Of a DNA stretch of 48,119 bases, positions 18,101 to 25,828 are shown one piece after another; positions within the stretch are counted from its first letter, which is position 1; every line of letters begins with the position of its first letter. Where the stretch lies: positions 1 to 48,119 of the forward strand of contig NZ_JAJOYU010000034.1 in the NCBI RefSeq assembly GCF_021290985.1, given 5' to 3'. The notes under the pieces were generated by a model, which searched no databases, had not been told where the DNA came from, and worked only from the letters and a program-made list of their open reading frames with translations. The translations under genes were made by a program, and so were the position numbers. The DNA is from Rheinheimera soli. GTDB taxonomy: Bacteria > Pseudomonadota > Gammaproteobacteria > Enterobacterales > Alteromonadaceae.

Positions 18101-18343
18101 AACGAACGCAAGATTTTCGAAGCTCTAAGCGGTGTAAAGCAAGATGCTGACGAACAAGTACTTAATAACAGCCAAATATTGGATAACGAAGGCTACTTTG
18201 AACGCCAGATGATGCCATTGGTGATCAATCGCTTTATGAAGCAGCAAAAAATACAACTCAATGCCAACGCATCCAGATTTATTAATCGTCTGGTCGTCGC
18301 GGAGTACCTGAAAGAATTTAATACAGGCAGCAGAGCCCGTTAA
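15170..18343 (+). CDS. hsdR: Type I restriction endonuclease subunit R
   Basis: HsdR is the ATP-driven translocating and cutting subunit of a type I system. The 1057-residue protein has the PD-(D/E)xK nuclease near its N-terminus (FRPDITLL near 118, then IEVKKP near 133), a superfamily 2 motor with Walker A QGSGKT near residue 315 and DEAH near 425, then helicase motif VI (ALTRVNRTY) and a long coiled C-terminus that docks to HsdM. A GTG start at 15170 follows AAGGA. hsdM starts 22 bp after its stop, so R-M-S form one operon. All main catalytic motifs are intact, so the system is probably active. Confidence 0.96.
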   Translation: MFNEDSRVKIPTILHLMRLGYQYLSLKDQTWDIDSNIFPDLFATAVKKINPSITENDVSRLLSDVKLLLDNEDLGRAFFERLSERSNTKLIDFENFSNNSFHVVTELTCQNGDEEFRPDITLLINGMPLIFIEVKKPNNREGILAERSRINKRFQNPKFRRFANITQFMIFSNNMEYDDGDPEPVQGAFYASSSYHKPVFNYFREEDILNLTALLKPLSTEDELRVLKDNNLEVIRSNPEFQTNKQPERPTNRICTSLVSRDRLAFILRYALAYVSETDGLQKHIMRYPQMFATKAIERRLNEGVKKGIIWHTQGSGKTALTFYNVRFLTDYFQKRQVIPKFYFIVDRLDLLQQSQREFTARGLTVHTISSREAFAKDIKATQVIHNHSGKPEITVVNIQKFEDDPDVLSTKDYDINVQRIFFLDEAHRSYNPHGSFLANLYQSDPHAIKIALTGTPLIVDEEKAKKNPEFKAISSKQIFGDYIHKYYYNASIADGYTLRLIREAISTEYKLQIEKALAEIELKQGSIEREDLYSDHRFVTPMLKYIVTDFEKSRAAFNDESIGAMVICDSSKQAKQMFKLFCEKYAEHKTQETGECSTLEFDLPQVAEDEADYEASDSSANDGPHDTQKKSSKGKVKNAALILHDIGTKEERKDWVEDFKAGKIDFLFVYNMLLTGFDAKRLKKLYLGRVIRKHNLLQALTRVNRTYKDFRYGYVVDFADIRKEFDATNKAYFEELQSELGDEMEHYSYLFKSQEEITEEIEHIKDVLFRFDIENAEIFSDQINQIKDRETVLALKKALENAKSLYNIIRLQGDYKLLEHLDFAKINILYRETCNHLDMLNLKESIEKGEDNTNLLNIALEDVVFRFIKVSEEELVLADQLKNTLRQTREALASNFDQQDPKFISLKEELERLFKKKNLSEVTQAEMVANIDALNKIHDRVKEINRQNNQLRQKYLGDAKYTRIHKRLKEHGEVSENERKIFEALSGVKQDADEQVLNNSQILDNEGYFERQMMPLVINRFMKQQKIQLNANASRFINRLVVAEYLKEFNTGSRAR

Positions 18344-18365
18344 ACGCTAAAAGAGCAGTAAACAC

Positions 18366-19997
18366 ATGGTAGAACAAGAGTTTGAATTAAAAACCAAGAC
18401 GCTGATCGACAGCCTAAAAAGCATTTGTGCACATAATGGTTTGGGAAACAGTACGGGTGAATTCGAAATAATCACCCAAGTATTCTTGTACAAGTTTCTA
18501 AATGACAAGTTTGCTTTTGAAGCTAAAAAAATCGACGAAAAGGTTGCCAGCGCTGCGAAATGGGAAGACGCTCTGATTGCTATGGGAGAGGACGAGCTGG
18601 AAATGCTTCAGCTCCAAATGAGTGGTGATACCGCACACTTAAAACCTCATCATTTCCTCAGCCATTTATTTAACAAACAAAACGAGCCTGACTTCGCACG
18701 TTTATTTGATGACACTTTGATCGATATCGCGATAGCGAACAATGATGTGTTTGCTGTAATGACAGATTCCGGCGAAAAGGTTCAGCTCTTCACCCGCATT
18801 AGCGAAAACGTGACGGTTTCTAAGCGGGATGCATTTTGCAAAGCGATTATTAATAAGTTGGTTGAGTTTAGTTTTGAACGGATTTTTACGCAGAAATTCG
18901 ATTTCTACGCCGCTATCTTTGAGTACCTAATCAAAGACTACAACAGTAATTCTGGCGGTAAATATGCCGAGTATTACACGCCACACGCAGTAGCTCGCAT
19001 TATGGCTGCTATTCTGGTGCCCGCCGAACAACAAGGCAAAGTCAGAGACGTCAGTTGTTACGACCCATCTGCGGGTTCTGGTACTTTATTGATGAATGTG
19101 GCCCATGCGATTGGCGAGAACCGTTGCAGCATCTATACCCAAGACATTTCAAAGAAATCGTCCAATTTGCTTCGACTTAATCTCATTCTTAATAATCTTG
19201 TCCATTCTATTCCGAATGTTATCGAGGGTGATACTTTGCGCCACCCTCATCATAAAGATGGAGCTCAGTTAAAGAAATTTGATTACATTGTGTCCAATCC
19301 ACCTTTCAAGTTAGACTTCAGTGATTTTCGCGACACACTCGACAGCAAAGAAAATAAAGATCGTTTTTTCGCTGGCATCCCAAAAGTTAAAGCCAAAGCT
19401 AAGGACAAGATGGAAATCTACCAGTTGTTCTTACAGCATATCATTTACTCACTTAAACCCAACGGTAAAGCAGCTGTGGTTGTACCGACCGGCTTTATCA
19501 CCGCGCAATCGGGTATTGATAAAGGTATTCGCGAATATCTGGTGAAACACAAAATGCTGGCTGGGGTGGTATCCATGCCCTCCAATATATTCGCCACAAC
19601 CGGCACCAATGTATCAATCTTGTTTATTGATGGTAGCAATAAAGGCAAAGTCGTACTGATTGATGCGTCTAATTTGGGTGAAAAAATCAAAGACGGTAAG
19701 AACCAAAAGACCGTTCTTAGTGAGATTGAAGAACAACGTATTATTGATACCTTTAATTTTAAAAAAGTAGCAGAGGATTTTTCAGTTACTGTCAGCTATG
19801 AAGATATTCAAACCAAGAACTATTCATTAAGCGCAGGCCAATACTTCGATGTCAAAATCGAGTACAAGGATATTACCCCAAAGCAGTTTGCGCAGAAGAT
19901 ACAGAGTTTTACCAACAACTTAGAAAGCCTGTTTAACCAGTCACGTGAATTAGAAGCAGATATAAAAAAGCAGTTGGCAGGGTTAAAATATGAATAA
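18366..19997 (+). CDS. hsdM: Type I N6-adenine methyltransferase subunit M
   Basis: This 543-residue subunit has the helical HsdM N-terminal domain, an intact SAM motif DPSAGSG near residue 232 and the catalytic NPPF near residue 310, followed by the conserved tail (LIDASNLGEK, YSLSAGQYFDVK). It adds the protective methyl to adenine at the site chosen by HsdS and also supports restriction with HsdR. The stop overlaps the hsdS ATG by 8 bp. It differs strongly from the degenerate HsdM-like protein at 5987. Confidence 0.96.
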   Translation: MVEQEFELKTKTLIDSLKSICAHNGLGNSTGEFEIITQVFLYKFLNDKFAFEAKKIDEKVASAAKWEDALIAMGEDELEMLQLQMSGDTAHLKPHHFLSHLFNKQNEPDFARLFDDTLIDIAIANNDVFAVMTDSGEKVQLFTRISENVTVSKRDAFCKAIINKLVEFSFERIFTQKFDFYAAIFEYLIKDYNSNSGGKYAEYYTPHAVARIMAAILVPAEQQGKVRDVSCYDPSAGSGTLLMNVAHAIGENRCSIYTQDISKKSSNLLRLNLILNNLVHSIPNVIEGDTLRHPHHKDGAQLKKFDYIVSNPPFKLDFSDFRDTLDSKENKDRFFAGIPKVKAKAKDKMEIYQLFLQHIIYSLKPNGKAAVVVPTGFITAQSGIDKGIREYLVKHKMLAGVVSMPSNIFATTGTNVSILFIDGSNKGKVVLIDASNLGEKIKDGKNQKTVLSEIEEQRIIDTFNFKKVAEDFSVTVSYEDIQTKNYSLSAGQYFDVKIEYKDITPKQFAQKIQSFTNNLESLFNQSRELEADIKKQLAGLKYE

Positions 19998-21231
19998 TTG
20001 GCGTGAAACAACCCTAGGCAAAGTTGCTAATGTTTTTACAGGCTTCCCGTTTAAAAGTGAGTTTTATTCTGAAGGTCATCAAGATGTTAGACTTTTACGA
20101 GGGGATAACATTTCACAGGGGACGATGGACTGGAGTGACGCTAAAAAGTGGCCAGTCGAACAACTCAAAGACTTTCAAGAGTATCTACTTGACGAAGGCG
20201 ATATTGTACTGGCAATGGATCGTCCGTGGATTGGTGCAGGGTTAAAGTACAGTCAAATAATCAATAGTGATCTGCCAGCATTACTAGTTCAGCGAACAGC
20301 AAGATTACGTGGCAGCAGTGACTTGGATATTGGATATTTGAAATACATCGTTGGAAGTCCTTGGTTTACAACCTACATCAAGAGAATTACCACTGGTTCA
20401 TTGGTTCCGCACATAAGTTTAAAACAAATTCGTCAATTCCCAGTAAATCTGCCGCCTATTGAAGAACAAAAGGCAGCGGCAGCTGTTTTACAAGCAATTG
20501 ACAAAAAAATCGTACTGAACAACCGCGTCAACGTCGAGTTGGAAGCAATGGCAAAAACTTTGTATGACTATTGGTTTGTGCAGTTTGATTTCCCAGATGC
20601 TAACGGCAACCCCTATAAAACCTCCGGCGGTAAAATGGTTTATAACTCAGCACTCAAGCGGGAAATTCCGGTGGGATGGAGCGACAAAACACTCTCTCAA
20701 ATCGCCAATATTACGATGGGTCAATCACCAGACGGAAGCTCATATAACGAAGAAGGTACTGGAACCATTTTTTATCAAGGTTGCACCGATTTCGGATGGC
20801 TTTTCCCGACCACGAGACAGTACACCACAGCCCCCAGTCGTATGGCTAAGAAAGGTGATATTCTGCTAAGTGTTCGAGCGCCCGTGGGTGACATGAACAT
20901 TGCCAACACAGACTGCTGCATTGGCCGAGGTTTAGCTGCATTAAACAGCAAAACCCAGTCAGACGGCTTTCTCTTCTACGTTATGAAGTATTTCAAACAG
21001 ATTTTTGATCGAAGAAATTCTGAAGGTACAACCTTCGGTTCAATCACAAAAAACGACTTACACTCATTGACGTTAGCTTACCCAACTCCTGATTTACTCA
21101 AAAACTATGATGAAGTAGTGACTAATTACAACAAAATGATTTTCGAGCGGAGTCTTGAGAACAACGAGCTGAAAAGCCTTCGAGACTGGCTTCTTCCTAT
21201 GCTAATGAACGGTCAGGTGACAGTAAAATAA
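19990..21231 (+). CDS. hsdS: Type I specificity subunit S
   Basis: The 413-residue protein has two target-recognition domains, each closed by a helix (first: LPPIEEQKAAAAVLQAIDKK near 155-175; second near the C-terminus, NNELKSLRDWLLPMLMNGQV). Such full-size HsdS subunits read a bipartite DNA site. Each domain begins with the usual W..tLg pattern (NNWRETTLGKVANV and VGWSDKTLSQIANI). It ends the hsdR-hsdM-hsdS operon, and its start overlaps hsdM. The recognition sequence cannot be deduced from sequence alone. Confidence 0.95.
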   Translation: MNNWRETTLGKVANVFTGFPFKSEFYSEGHQDVRLLRGDNISQGTMDWSDAKKWPVEQLKDFQEYLLDEGDIVLAMDRPWIGAGLKYSQIINSDLPALLVQRTARLRGSSDLDIGYLKYIVGSPWFTTYIKRITTGSLVPHISLKQIRQFPVNLPPIEEQKAAAAVLQAIDKKIVLNNRVNVELEAMAKTLYDYWFVQFDFPDANGNPYKTSGGKMVYNSALKREIPVGWSDKTLSQIANITMGQSPDGSSYNEEGTGTIFYQGCTDFGWLFPTTRQYTTAPSRMAKKGDILLSVRAPVGDMNIANTDCCIGRGLAALNSKTQSDGFLFYVMKYFKQIFDRRNSEGTTFGSITKNDLHSLTLAYPTPDLLKNYDEVVTNYNKMIFERSLENNELKSLRDWLLPMLMNGQVTVK

Positions 21232-21435
21232 TTAACACTGCGTTTAGGTTTTTGGTGATATTCAATGCCACATCGTTACTGATGAGTAATTTTCTGATAT
21301 AGAACGATTATCCATTAGCTCACTTTTCGGTGGCGAATGGGCTAGGCTGGATAAAGTCACTACCGAACGCAGTAACAATTTAACTGTTTGGCCTTTCTGT
21401 GCCGATTACAACGCTATGGTTGTTAAACAATCCCT

Positions 21436-22269
21436 CTACTGCCCCCTTCGCATACAGTCCTGAATATACCTGAACACAGTGTACATAGCGTTTACAATGG
21501 CAGTGGCCTCGGGAACATCCAGTAATTCGTTAACATGTGCGAGGCTGGCCTTATTTCTCAGTGTAGAAAAAGCGTCGATTGAGGCAGCAAAAGAATTAAG
21601 GACTCTTGTTACATCGTCCGCTCGATGACCCACGGCTTGTAATGCAGGATGGTACTGTCGAAGTAGTTTGAAAGCCTTTGATGCCGTAGGGTCGTCAGGA
21701 AGAACTATTTGATTATCAGTACAAAGTTGGACCAAATACCCGTGGAGAGCCGTATGGGCACGATCAATTGCACTTGAAGAATCCACGGTGCCAATTAATG
21801 CCTTTGCATCCCCTAAAGCACGCATAACTGAATTCGACACAGATTCACTAACCTCTGGGGCTGCAACGCTACCTGTGGTTACAATGAGTTCATAGTCAAC
21901 AATTTGATAATTGTCTTGGTTATTTCGAAGAATCTGATTGATATGCTGTATTGTTGGCACAGTAACACCACTGTTTTGCAGCGCCTCAAATGCCTCATAT
22001 ACGGCTGCGATAAAATTGGGTGCGTCCTCAGCAGCACGCCTTGCCTGCGAAGACATATCTGATTCAGCCCAACTAAGCGAAGAACTCCGATTGTAGTTAT
22101 CACCAGACACTTTACAAAAATGCTGTTTGAATACTTCTATAATTCTTTGCCGATCCATATCTCCCGATACTTTTCTGATCAACGACAAGAAATCATCTAA
22201 AGACTGCTCGCTTAGGGATACGGTTGAGCCCATTGGAAATCTGAGTTCGCTAGCCATTTGAAGCGGCAT
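21436..22269 (-). CDS. Abortive-infection family protein (Abi C-terminal domain)
   Basis: The C-terminal half resembles the Abi_C type domain: ALIGTVDSSSAIDRAHTALH, then LPDDPTASKAFKLLRQYHP, FAASIDAFSTLRNKASLAH, and a helical end. The RNK..H pattern recalls HEPN-like domains, where R and H are catalytic in RNases, though this is not proven here. The N-terminus is unrelated. I prefer the ATG at 22269 (MPLQMASEL), preceded by GGGAGG, to the longer frame to 22320, giving 277 residues. It is the cargo gene nearest the transposon end and reads inward. It probably acts in phage defence by stopping host growth. Confidence 0.75.
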   Translation of the reverse strand: MPLQMASELRFPMGSTVSLSEQSLDDFLSLIRKVSGDMDRQRIIEVFKQHFCKVSGDNYNRSSSLSWAESDMSSQARRAAEDAPNFIAAVYEAFEALQNSGVTVPTIQHINQILRNNQDNYQIVDYELIVTTGSVAAPEVSESVSNSVMRALGDAKALIGTVDSSSAIDRAHTALHGYLVQLCTDNQIVLPDDPTASKAFKLLRQYHPALQAVGHRADDVTRVLNSFAASIDAFSTLRNKASLAHVNELLDVPEATAIVNAMYTVFRYIQDCMRRGQ

Positions 22270-22416
22270 CCATTCCTCCCAAAATTGAATAGTTGTGTAC
22301 CCGGCGACCATAGGTATCAAGCAAAACCGACAACGGTCAGATCAGTTCAGACCTAGCACGGTTCATTGAGTCGTTGTGAATATTCTTAGAATATCAGAAA
22401 CGGCGCTGTCTAAACG

Positions 22417-22498
22417 CTGGGAAATTTCTTCATTTAAATACAGTATTCTCTGTTTAATTGCTAATTTCTCTGTTTACGTTCGTAAAAACTATTTAACA
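22417..22498 (-). repeat. Tn7-like right end: terminal TGT and three TnsB-site-like repeats
   Basis: Read on the minus strand from 22498 inward, the end starts TGTTAAATAG and after 22 bases enters three units with exact 20-bp period: TAAACAGAGAAATTAGCAAT (22476-22457), TAAACAGAGAATACTGTATT (22456-22437) and TAAATGAAGAAATTTCCCAG (22436-22417). A weaker fourth TTTAGACAG follows. The right end of Tn7, as I remember it, has TGT, about 21 bases, then tandem 20-21-bp TnsB sites with TAAACTG and AATAG cores. The match of layout and core is strong. The expected 5-bp target duplication just outside is ATACT (22499-22503). Confidence 0.8.
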
Positions 22499-23674
22499 AT
22501 ACTGCCCTGCCACCCAACCCGATGCCCAAGCCCACTGGAAGTTGTAGCCCCCTAACCAGCCGGTAACGTCTACTACTTCACCAACAAAATACAGGCCTGG
22601 TTGTTTTTTCGCTTCCATGGTTTTGGACGATAGCTCGTTGGTGTCGACACCACCTAAAGTCACTTCGGCGGTGCGGTAGCCTTCGGTGCCGTTGGGTTTA
22701 AATACATAATGAGTCAGGCTGTCGGCTAAACGCTGGATGGATTTAGCGTGCAAGGCTTTAATAGCCTGATTCTGAAATACATTCAGCTCCAGCAGTTTTT
22801 CAACTAAACGTTTAGGCAGCAGGCGCGACAGTATAGTTTTTAGCTCCTGCTCAGGGTGTTTTTGCTGTTGCTCCAGCAGAAATTCATTTAAATCCTGCTG
22901 CGGCGATAAGTTGATCACCAGCTCATCGCCCGGTTGCCAGAAGCTGGAGATTTGCAAAATAGCAGGGCCACTTAAGCCCCTGTGGGTAAACAGCATATCT
23001 TCCGGAAATACCACATCATTGGCTTCAGCCGTAACAGGTAAAGACACACCACTGATTTCTTCAAAGACGGCTTTATCCGCAGGTTGCCAGGTTAAAGGCA
23101 CTAACGCAGCGCGCACTGGCAATACGTTTAAACCAAACTGCTCAGCCAGCTGAAAACCATAAGCTGTAGCACCTAGATTCGGCAAACTTAAACCGCCAGA
23201 AGCCACCACTAAACTTTGGCAGCTGCGGCTAAGTTGTGGCGTAGTGACTGTGTACACACCATCGGCAAAACTGACGTTTTGAATATCCTGTTGCAGCGCA
23301 ATAGACACGCCAGCTTTGTCGCATTCTTGTTGCAGCATATCCACTATGTCTTTGGCGCTGTCGTCACAAAACAGCTGGCCCAGTGTTTTTTCGTGATAGG
23401 CAATGCCGTATTGCTGCACCAAAGCGATAAAATCCCATTGGGTATAACGACTTAAAGCCGACTTACAAAAATGTGGGTTTTGCGATAAAAAATTAGCCGG
23501 GCTGGCGTAGATATTGGTGAAGTTACAGCGGCCACCACCAGACATCAGAATTTTGCGGCCTATACGTTTGCCATTATCCAACACCAGAGTTTTACGACCT
23601 CTTTTGGCCGCTTCAATAGCGCTGAATAAACCAGCTGCGCCTGCACCTATAACTATTACGTCCCACTGCTGCAT
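22493..23674 (-). CDS. yhiN: YhiN-like flavoprotein (HI0933 family), 3' end formed by the transposon
   Basis: A 393-residue FAD-binding protein of the HI0933/YhiN family. The dinucleotide fold GAGAAG is at residues 9-14 and is followed by the family signature GRKILMSGGGRCNFTN; the C-terminal GWLGGYNFQWAWASGWVAGQ is also typical. It is a presumed oxidoreductase of uncertain substrate. The last sense codon TGT and stop TAA (22498-22493) coincide with the terminal bases of the transposon right end, so the element supplies the last Cys and the stop. Length is close to normal, so it is probably functional. The ATG overlaps the TAA of the upstream Kdo transferase/kinase by one base. Confidence 0.93.
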   Translation of the reverse strand: MQQWDVIVIGAGAAGLFSAIEAAKRGRKTLVLDNGKRIGRKILMSGGGRCNFTNIYASPANFLSQNPHFCKSALSRYTQWDFIALVQQYGIAYHEKTLGQLFCDDSAKDIVDMLQQECDKAGVSIALQQDIQNVSFADGVYTVTTPQLSRSCQSLVVASGGLSLPNLGATAYGFQLAEQFGLNVLPVRAALVPLTWQPADKAVFEEISGVSLPVTAEANDVVFPEDMLFTHRGLSGPAILQISSFWQPGDELVINLSPQQDLNEFLLEQQQKHPEQELKTILSRLLPKRLVEKLLELNVFQNQAIKALHAKSIQRLADSLTHYVFKPNGTEGYRTAEVTLGGVDTNELSSKTMEAKKQPGLYFVGEVVDVTGWLGGYNFQWAWASGWVAGQYC

Positions 23675-25725
23675 TAATTTGTACTCTGTATGATTTGGTT
23701 TGTGTGGTTCAGGCCCGCTTGCTGATAACCCAGCTCAAGCGCTGCGAATTGGTCGTTCTGCCAGTGGAAAACCGGCAACTGCTGTTTTTCTTTAGTTAAC
23801 GAGCGTAGTAGACGCTGAAGATTCTGTGTTTTCCAGCTTTGATCAGGATAATCAGCTGCTGTGCGAATAGCGCATTTATCAAAGTCGATTAACCAGAACC
23901 GGCCTTGATCATCCAGCAAAATATTGTGGCAGTTTAGGTCGGAGTGATACACCTGATGCTGATGGAAGCGGGCTATTAAAGCACCCAGCTGTTTCCACTC
24001 AGTCGAAGTTAAAGGCCGTTGTTGCAGCAGATGAGCCAGGTCCGTGGTGCCGGGGATACGTTCAATCAGAATATCAGCGCTGTAGCCAAAGGCTTGTTTT
24101 TGATACAAAGCAGCACAAGGCCGTGGCACAGGTAAACCCCATAAACGCATTTGCCAGAGTAAACTGAATTCTGCCATAGCCCGGCTTAGTGCTGCAGGCT
24201 CTGGCCAGAACTTGTCTTTATTGAATTTACCGACCAAACCACCGCGATAATAATGCCGCAGCACTGCTTCTTTGCCGTCCTGATGCCGGATAAACCAAAC
24301 TGTATTGCGACCTTTTGACTGGCCCGTGACTAAAGCTTGTTTTTGCCAGAATTCGCTCTGAAAATAGGCCATTTCAAAGTTCGGATAAAAGTGCGGGTCA
24401 AACCATGCTAAAGCATTGTCATCATTTATTTTTTTTATTTCAGCCATAGGCAATAAATTATTCACCTGCGCCATGATACGAGCCACTGCACCTTGCTGCT
24501 GCTGATAAAGCTTTAAGCCCTTTTCGCCGGTCTTAAGCGCCAGTTCGGGCTGCTGAATAAGCTGAGTGACTGTACCAACCAGAGCTTCAACATCAGGCAC
24601 CTGAAAATAAGCCTGCTGTTGCTGCAGCATCTGAAACACTTGCTGAAAATTAAACACATAAGGGCCGGATAACACGGCTTTGCCAAAGGCCATAGCTTCG
24701 AGTGGATTATGGCCTCCCCTGTTGATCAGGCTGCCACCGACAAACACAAAATCGGCCAGTTGATACCAGCTTAATAACTCGCCCATCGAATCACCGAGCC
24801 AGACTTCGGTGTTTGCATCAGGTAGCCCATTTTTGCTTCTGCGAACAAACTTGAGTTGCTGTTGCTGTAACAGCTCTGCGACCTTATCAAAACGCTCCGG
24901 ATGCCTTGGTACCAGCACCAGCATTAACTGCGGGAATTGTGTTTTTAACTGCTGATAAGCCTGAATAAGCACTTCATCTTCACCGGCATGAGTACTGCCT
25001 GCCACCCAAACCACACGGCCCTGCAGCAAAGGTTTCAAACTTTGCGCCAATTGGCTGCTGCTTTTTGGCACATCCAGTTCAAACTTTAAGTTGCCTGCCA
25101 CCTGCACATTGGGTGCGCCTAATGCAGAAAAACGCCGGGCACTGTGCTTATCCAAAGTCAAAATCTGGTTGATGTTTTTCAGCATAGGTTGAGTCAAAGC
25201 GCTAAAACGCCGGTAACCTTTAGCTGAGCGTGCCGACAAACGGGCATTCACTATCAAAGTGGGAATAACCAAAGCTTTGCAATTCGCGATCAAATTGGGC
25301 CACAGCTCAGTTTCCAGAATCAGCAGCAATTGCGGCTGCATAAAGCTCAGCCAACGGCGCATCAACACAGGGTAATCAAAAGGCAGATAACAATGCTCAA
25401 GCTTGCGGCCCAATTCACGCTGTTCGGCCATCAGTTTAATAATAGCAGTTGAAGCTGTGGGCGTGGTGCAGGTGATAGTTAAGGTCAGTTGTGGGTATTG
25501 TACTAATAGCTGCTTAATCAAAGGTTTGGCGGCGTTAAACTCCCCCACTGACACCGTATGCAGCACTATGCCGTCTTTGGCCGAAGCCGCAGGCAGCTTT
25601 AAGGCAAAACGTTCAGCAAAACGCTGACGATAAGCTGGGTCTTTGCGCGAGCGCACTAGCAGATAAAAAATAACCAGAGGCCAACACAGCACAAGCAATA
25701 CACTATAAATCCAGCGGTTTACCAT
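23674..25725 (-). CDS. waaA: Fused Kdo transferase (WaaA/KdtA) and Kdo kinase (KdkA)
   Basis: Residues to about 430 are a family 30 glycosyltransferase: an N-terminal membrane anchor, HTVSVGEFNAAKPL, LETELWPN, VAGSTHAGEDE and GGHNPLEAMAFGKAVL, all hallmarks of WaaA, which adds Kdo to lipid A. The last 240 residues are a small kinase domain with HSDLNCHNILLDD and WLIDFDKC, as in KdkA, which phosphorylates Kdo. KdkA in Haemophilus and Vibrio goes with WaaA that adds a single Kdo, so the fusion predicts a mono-Kdo-phosphate core. I chose the ATG at 25725 (MVNRWIYS); the frame also offers a TTG at 25749. The fusion has no stop or frame break between the domains. Confidence 0.92.
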   Translation of the reverse strand: MVNRWIYSVLLVLCWPLVIFYLLVRSRKDPAYRQRFAERFALKLPAASAKDGIVLHTVSVGEFNAAKPLIKQLLVQYPQLTLTITCTTPTASTAIIKLMAEQRELGRKLEHCYLPFDYPVLMRRWLSFMQPQLLLILETELWPNLIANCKALVIPTLIVNARLSARSAKGYRRFSALTQPMLKNINQILTLDKHSARRFSALGAPNVQVAGNLKFELDVPKSSSQLAQSLKPLLQGRVVWVAGSTHAGEDEVLIQAYQQLKTQFPQLMLVLVPRHPERFDKVAELLQQQQLKFVRRSKNGLPDANTEVWLGDSMGELLSWYQLADFVFVGGSLINRGGHNPLEAMAFGKAVLSGPYVFNFQQVFQMLQQQQAYFQVPDVEALVGTVTQLIQQPELALKTGEKGLKLYQQQQGAVARIMAQVNNLLPMAEIKKINDDNALAWFDPHFYPNFEMAYFQSEFWQKQALVTGQSKGRNTVWFIRHQDGKEAVLRHYYRGGLVGKFNKDKFWPEPAALSRAMAEFSLLWQMRLWGLPVPRPCAALYQKQAFGYSADILIERIPGTTDLAHLLQQRPLTSTEWKQLGALIARFHQHQVYHSDLNCHNILLDDQGRFWLIDFDKCAIRTAADYPDQSWKTQNLQRLLRSLTKEKQQLPVFHWQNDQFAALELGYQQAGLNHTNQIIQSTN

Positions 25726-25828
25726 CAATGTCCCGTGTTCCAGCGGCAAAATGCGCTGTATTATCGCAGAATAGCTTGTTATACCGCAATTTGTTAAACT
25801 CAGCGCCTCAAAACAGTGCTTAATTAAG

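Larger units (their letters stand above)
1..22498. mobile_element. Right part of a Tn7-like transposon inserted at the 3' end of yhiN
   Basis: The interval holds tnsA, tnsB, tnsC and the start of a TniQ/TnsD gene, and ends on the right in a Tn7-style array of 20-bp repeats closed by a terminal TGT (minus strand) inside the last codons of yhiN. Everything between looks like cargo: an HsdM/HsdS-like pair, a repeat/PIN-like pair, three small unknown genes, a type I restriction-modification operon and an Abi-like gene. As in Tn7, the tns genes read away from the right end and the right end abuts the 3' end of the target gene. Unlike Tn7, tnsA lies about 17 kb inside. From memory, yhiN is a known attachment gene for one Tn7-like group (Tn6230-type). 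The left end is outside the window, so the total size is unknown, and two elements in tandem are not excluded. Confidence 0.75.

Noticed and set aside
22379-22395. ATATTCTTAGAATAT palindrome before the Abi-like gene as an operator
   Set aside because: A 7-bp-arm A+T palindrome can arise by chance, and no second copy was seen.
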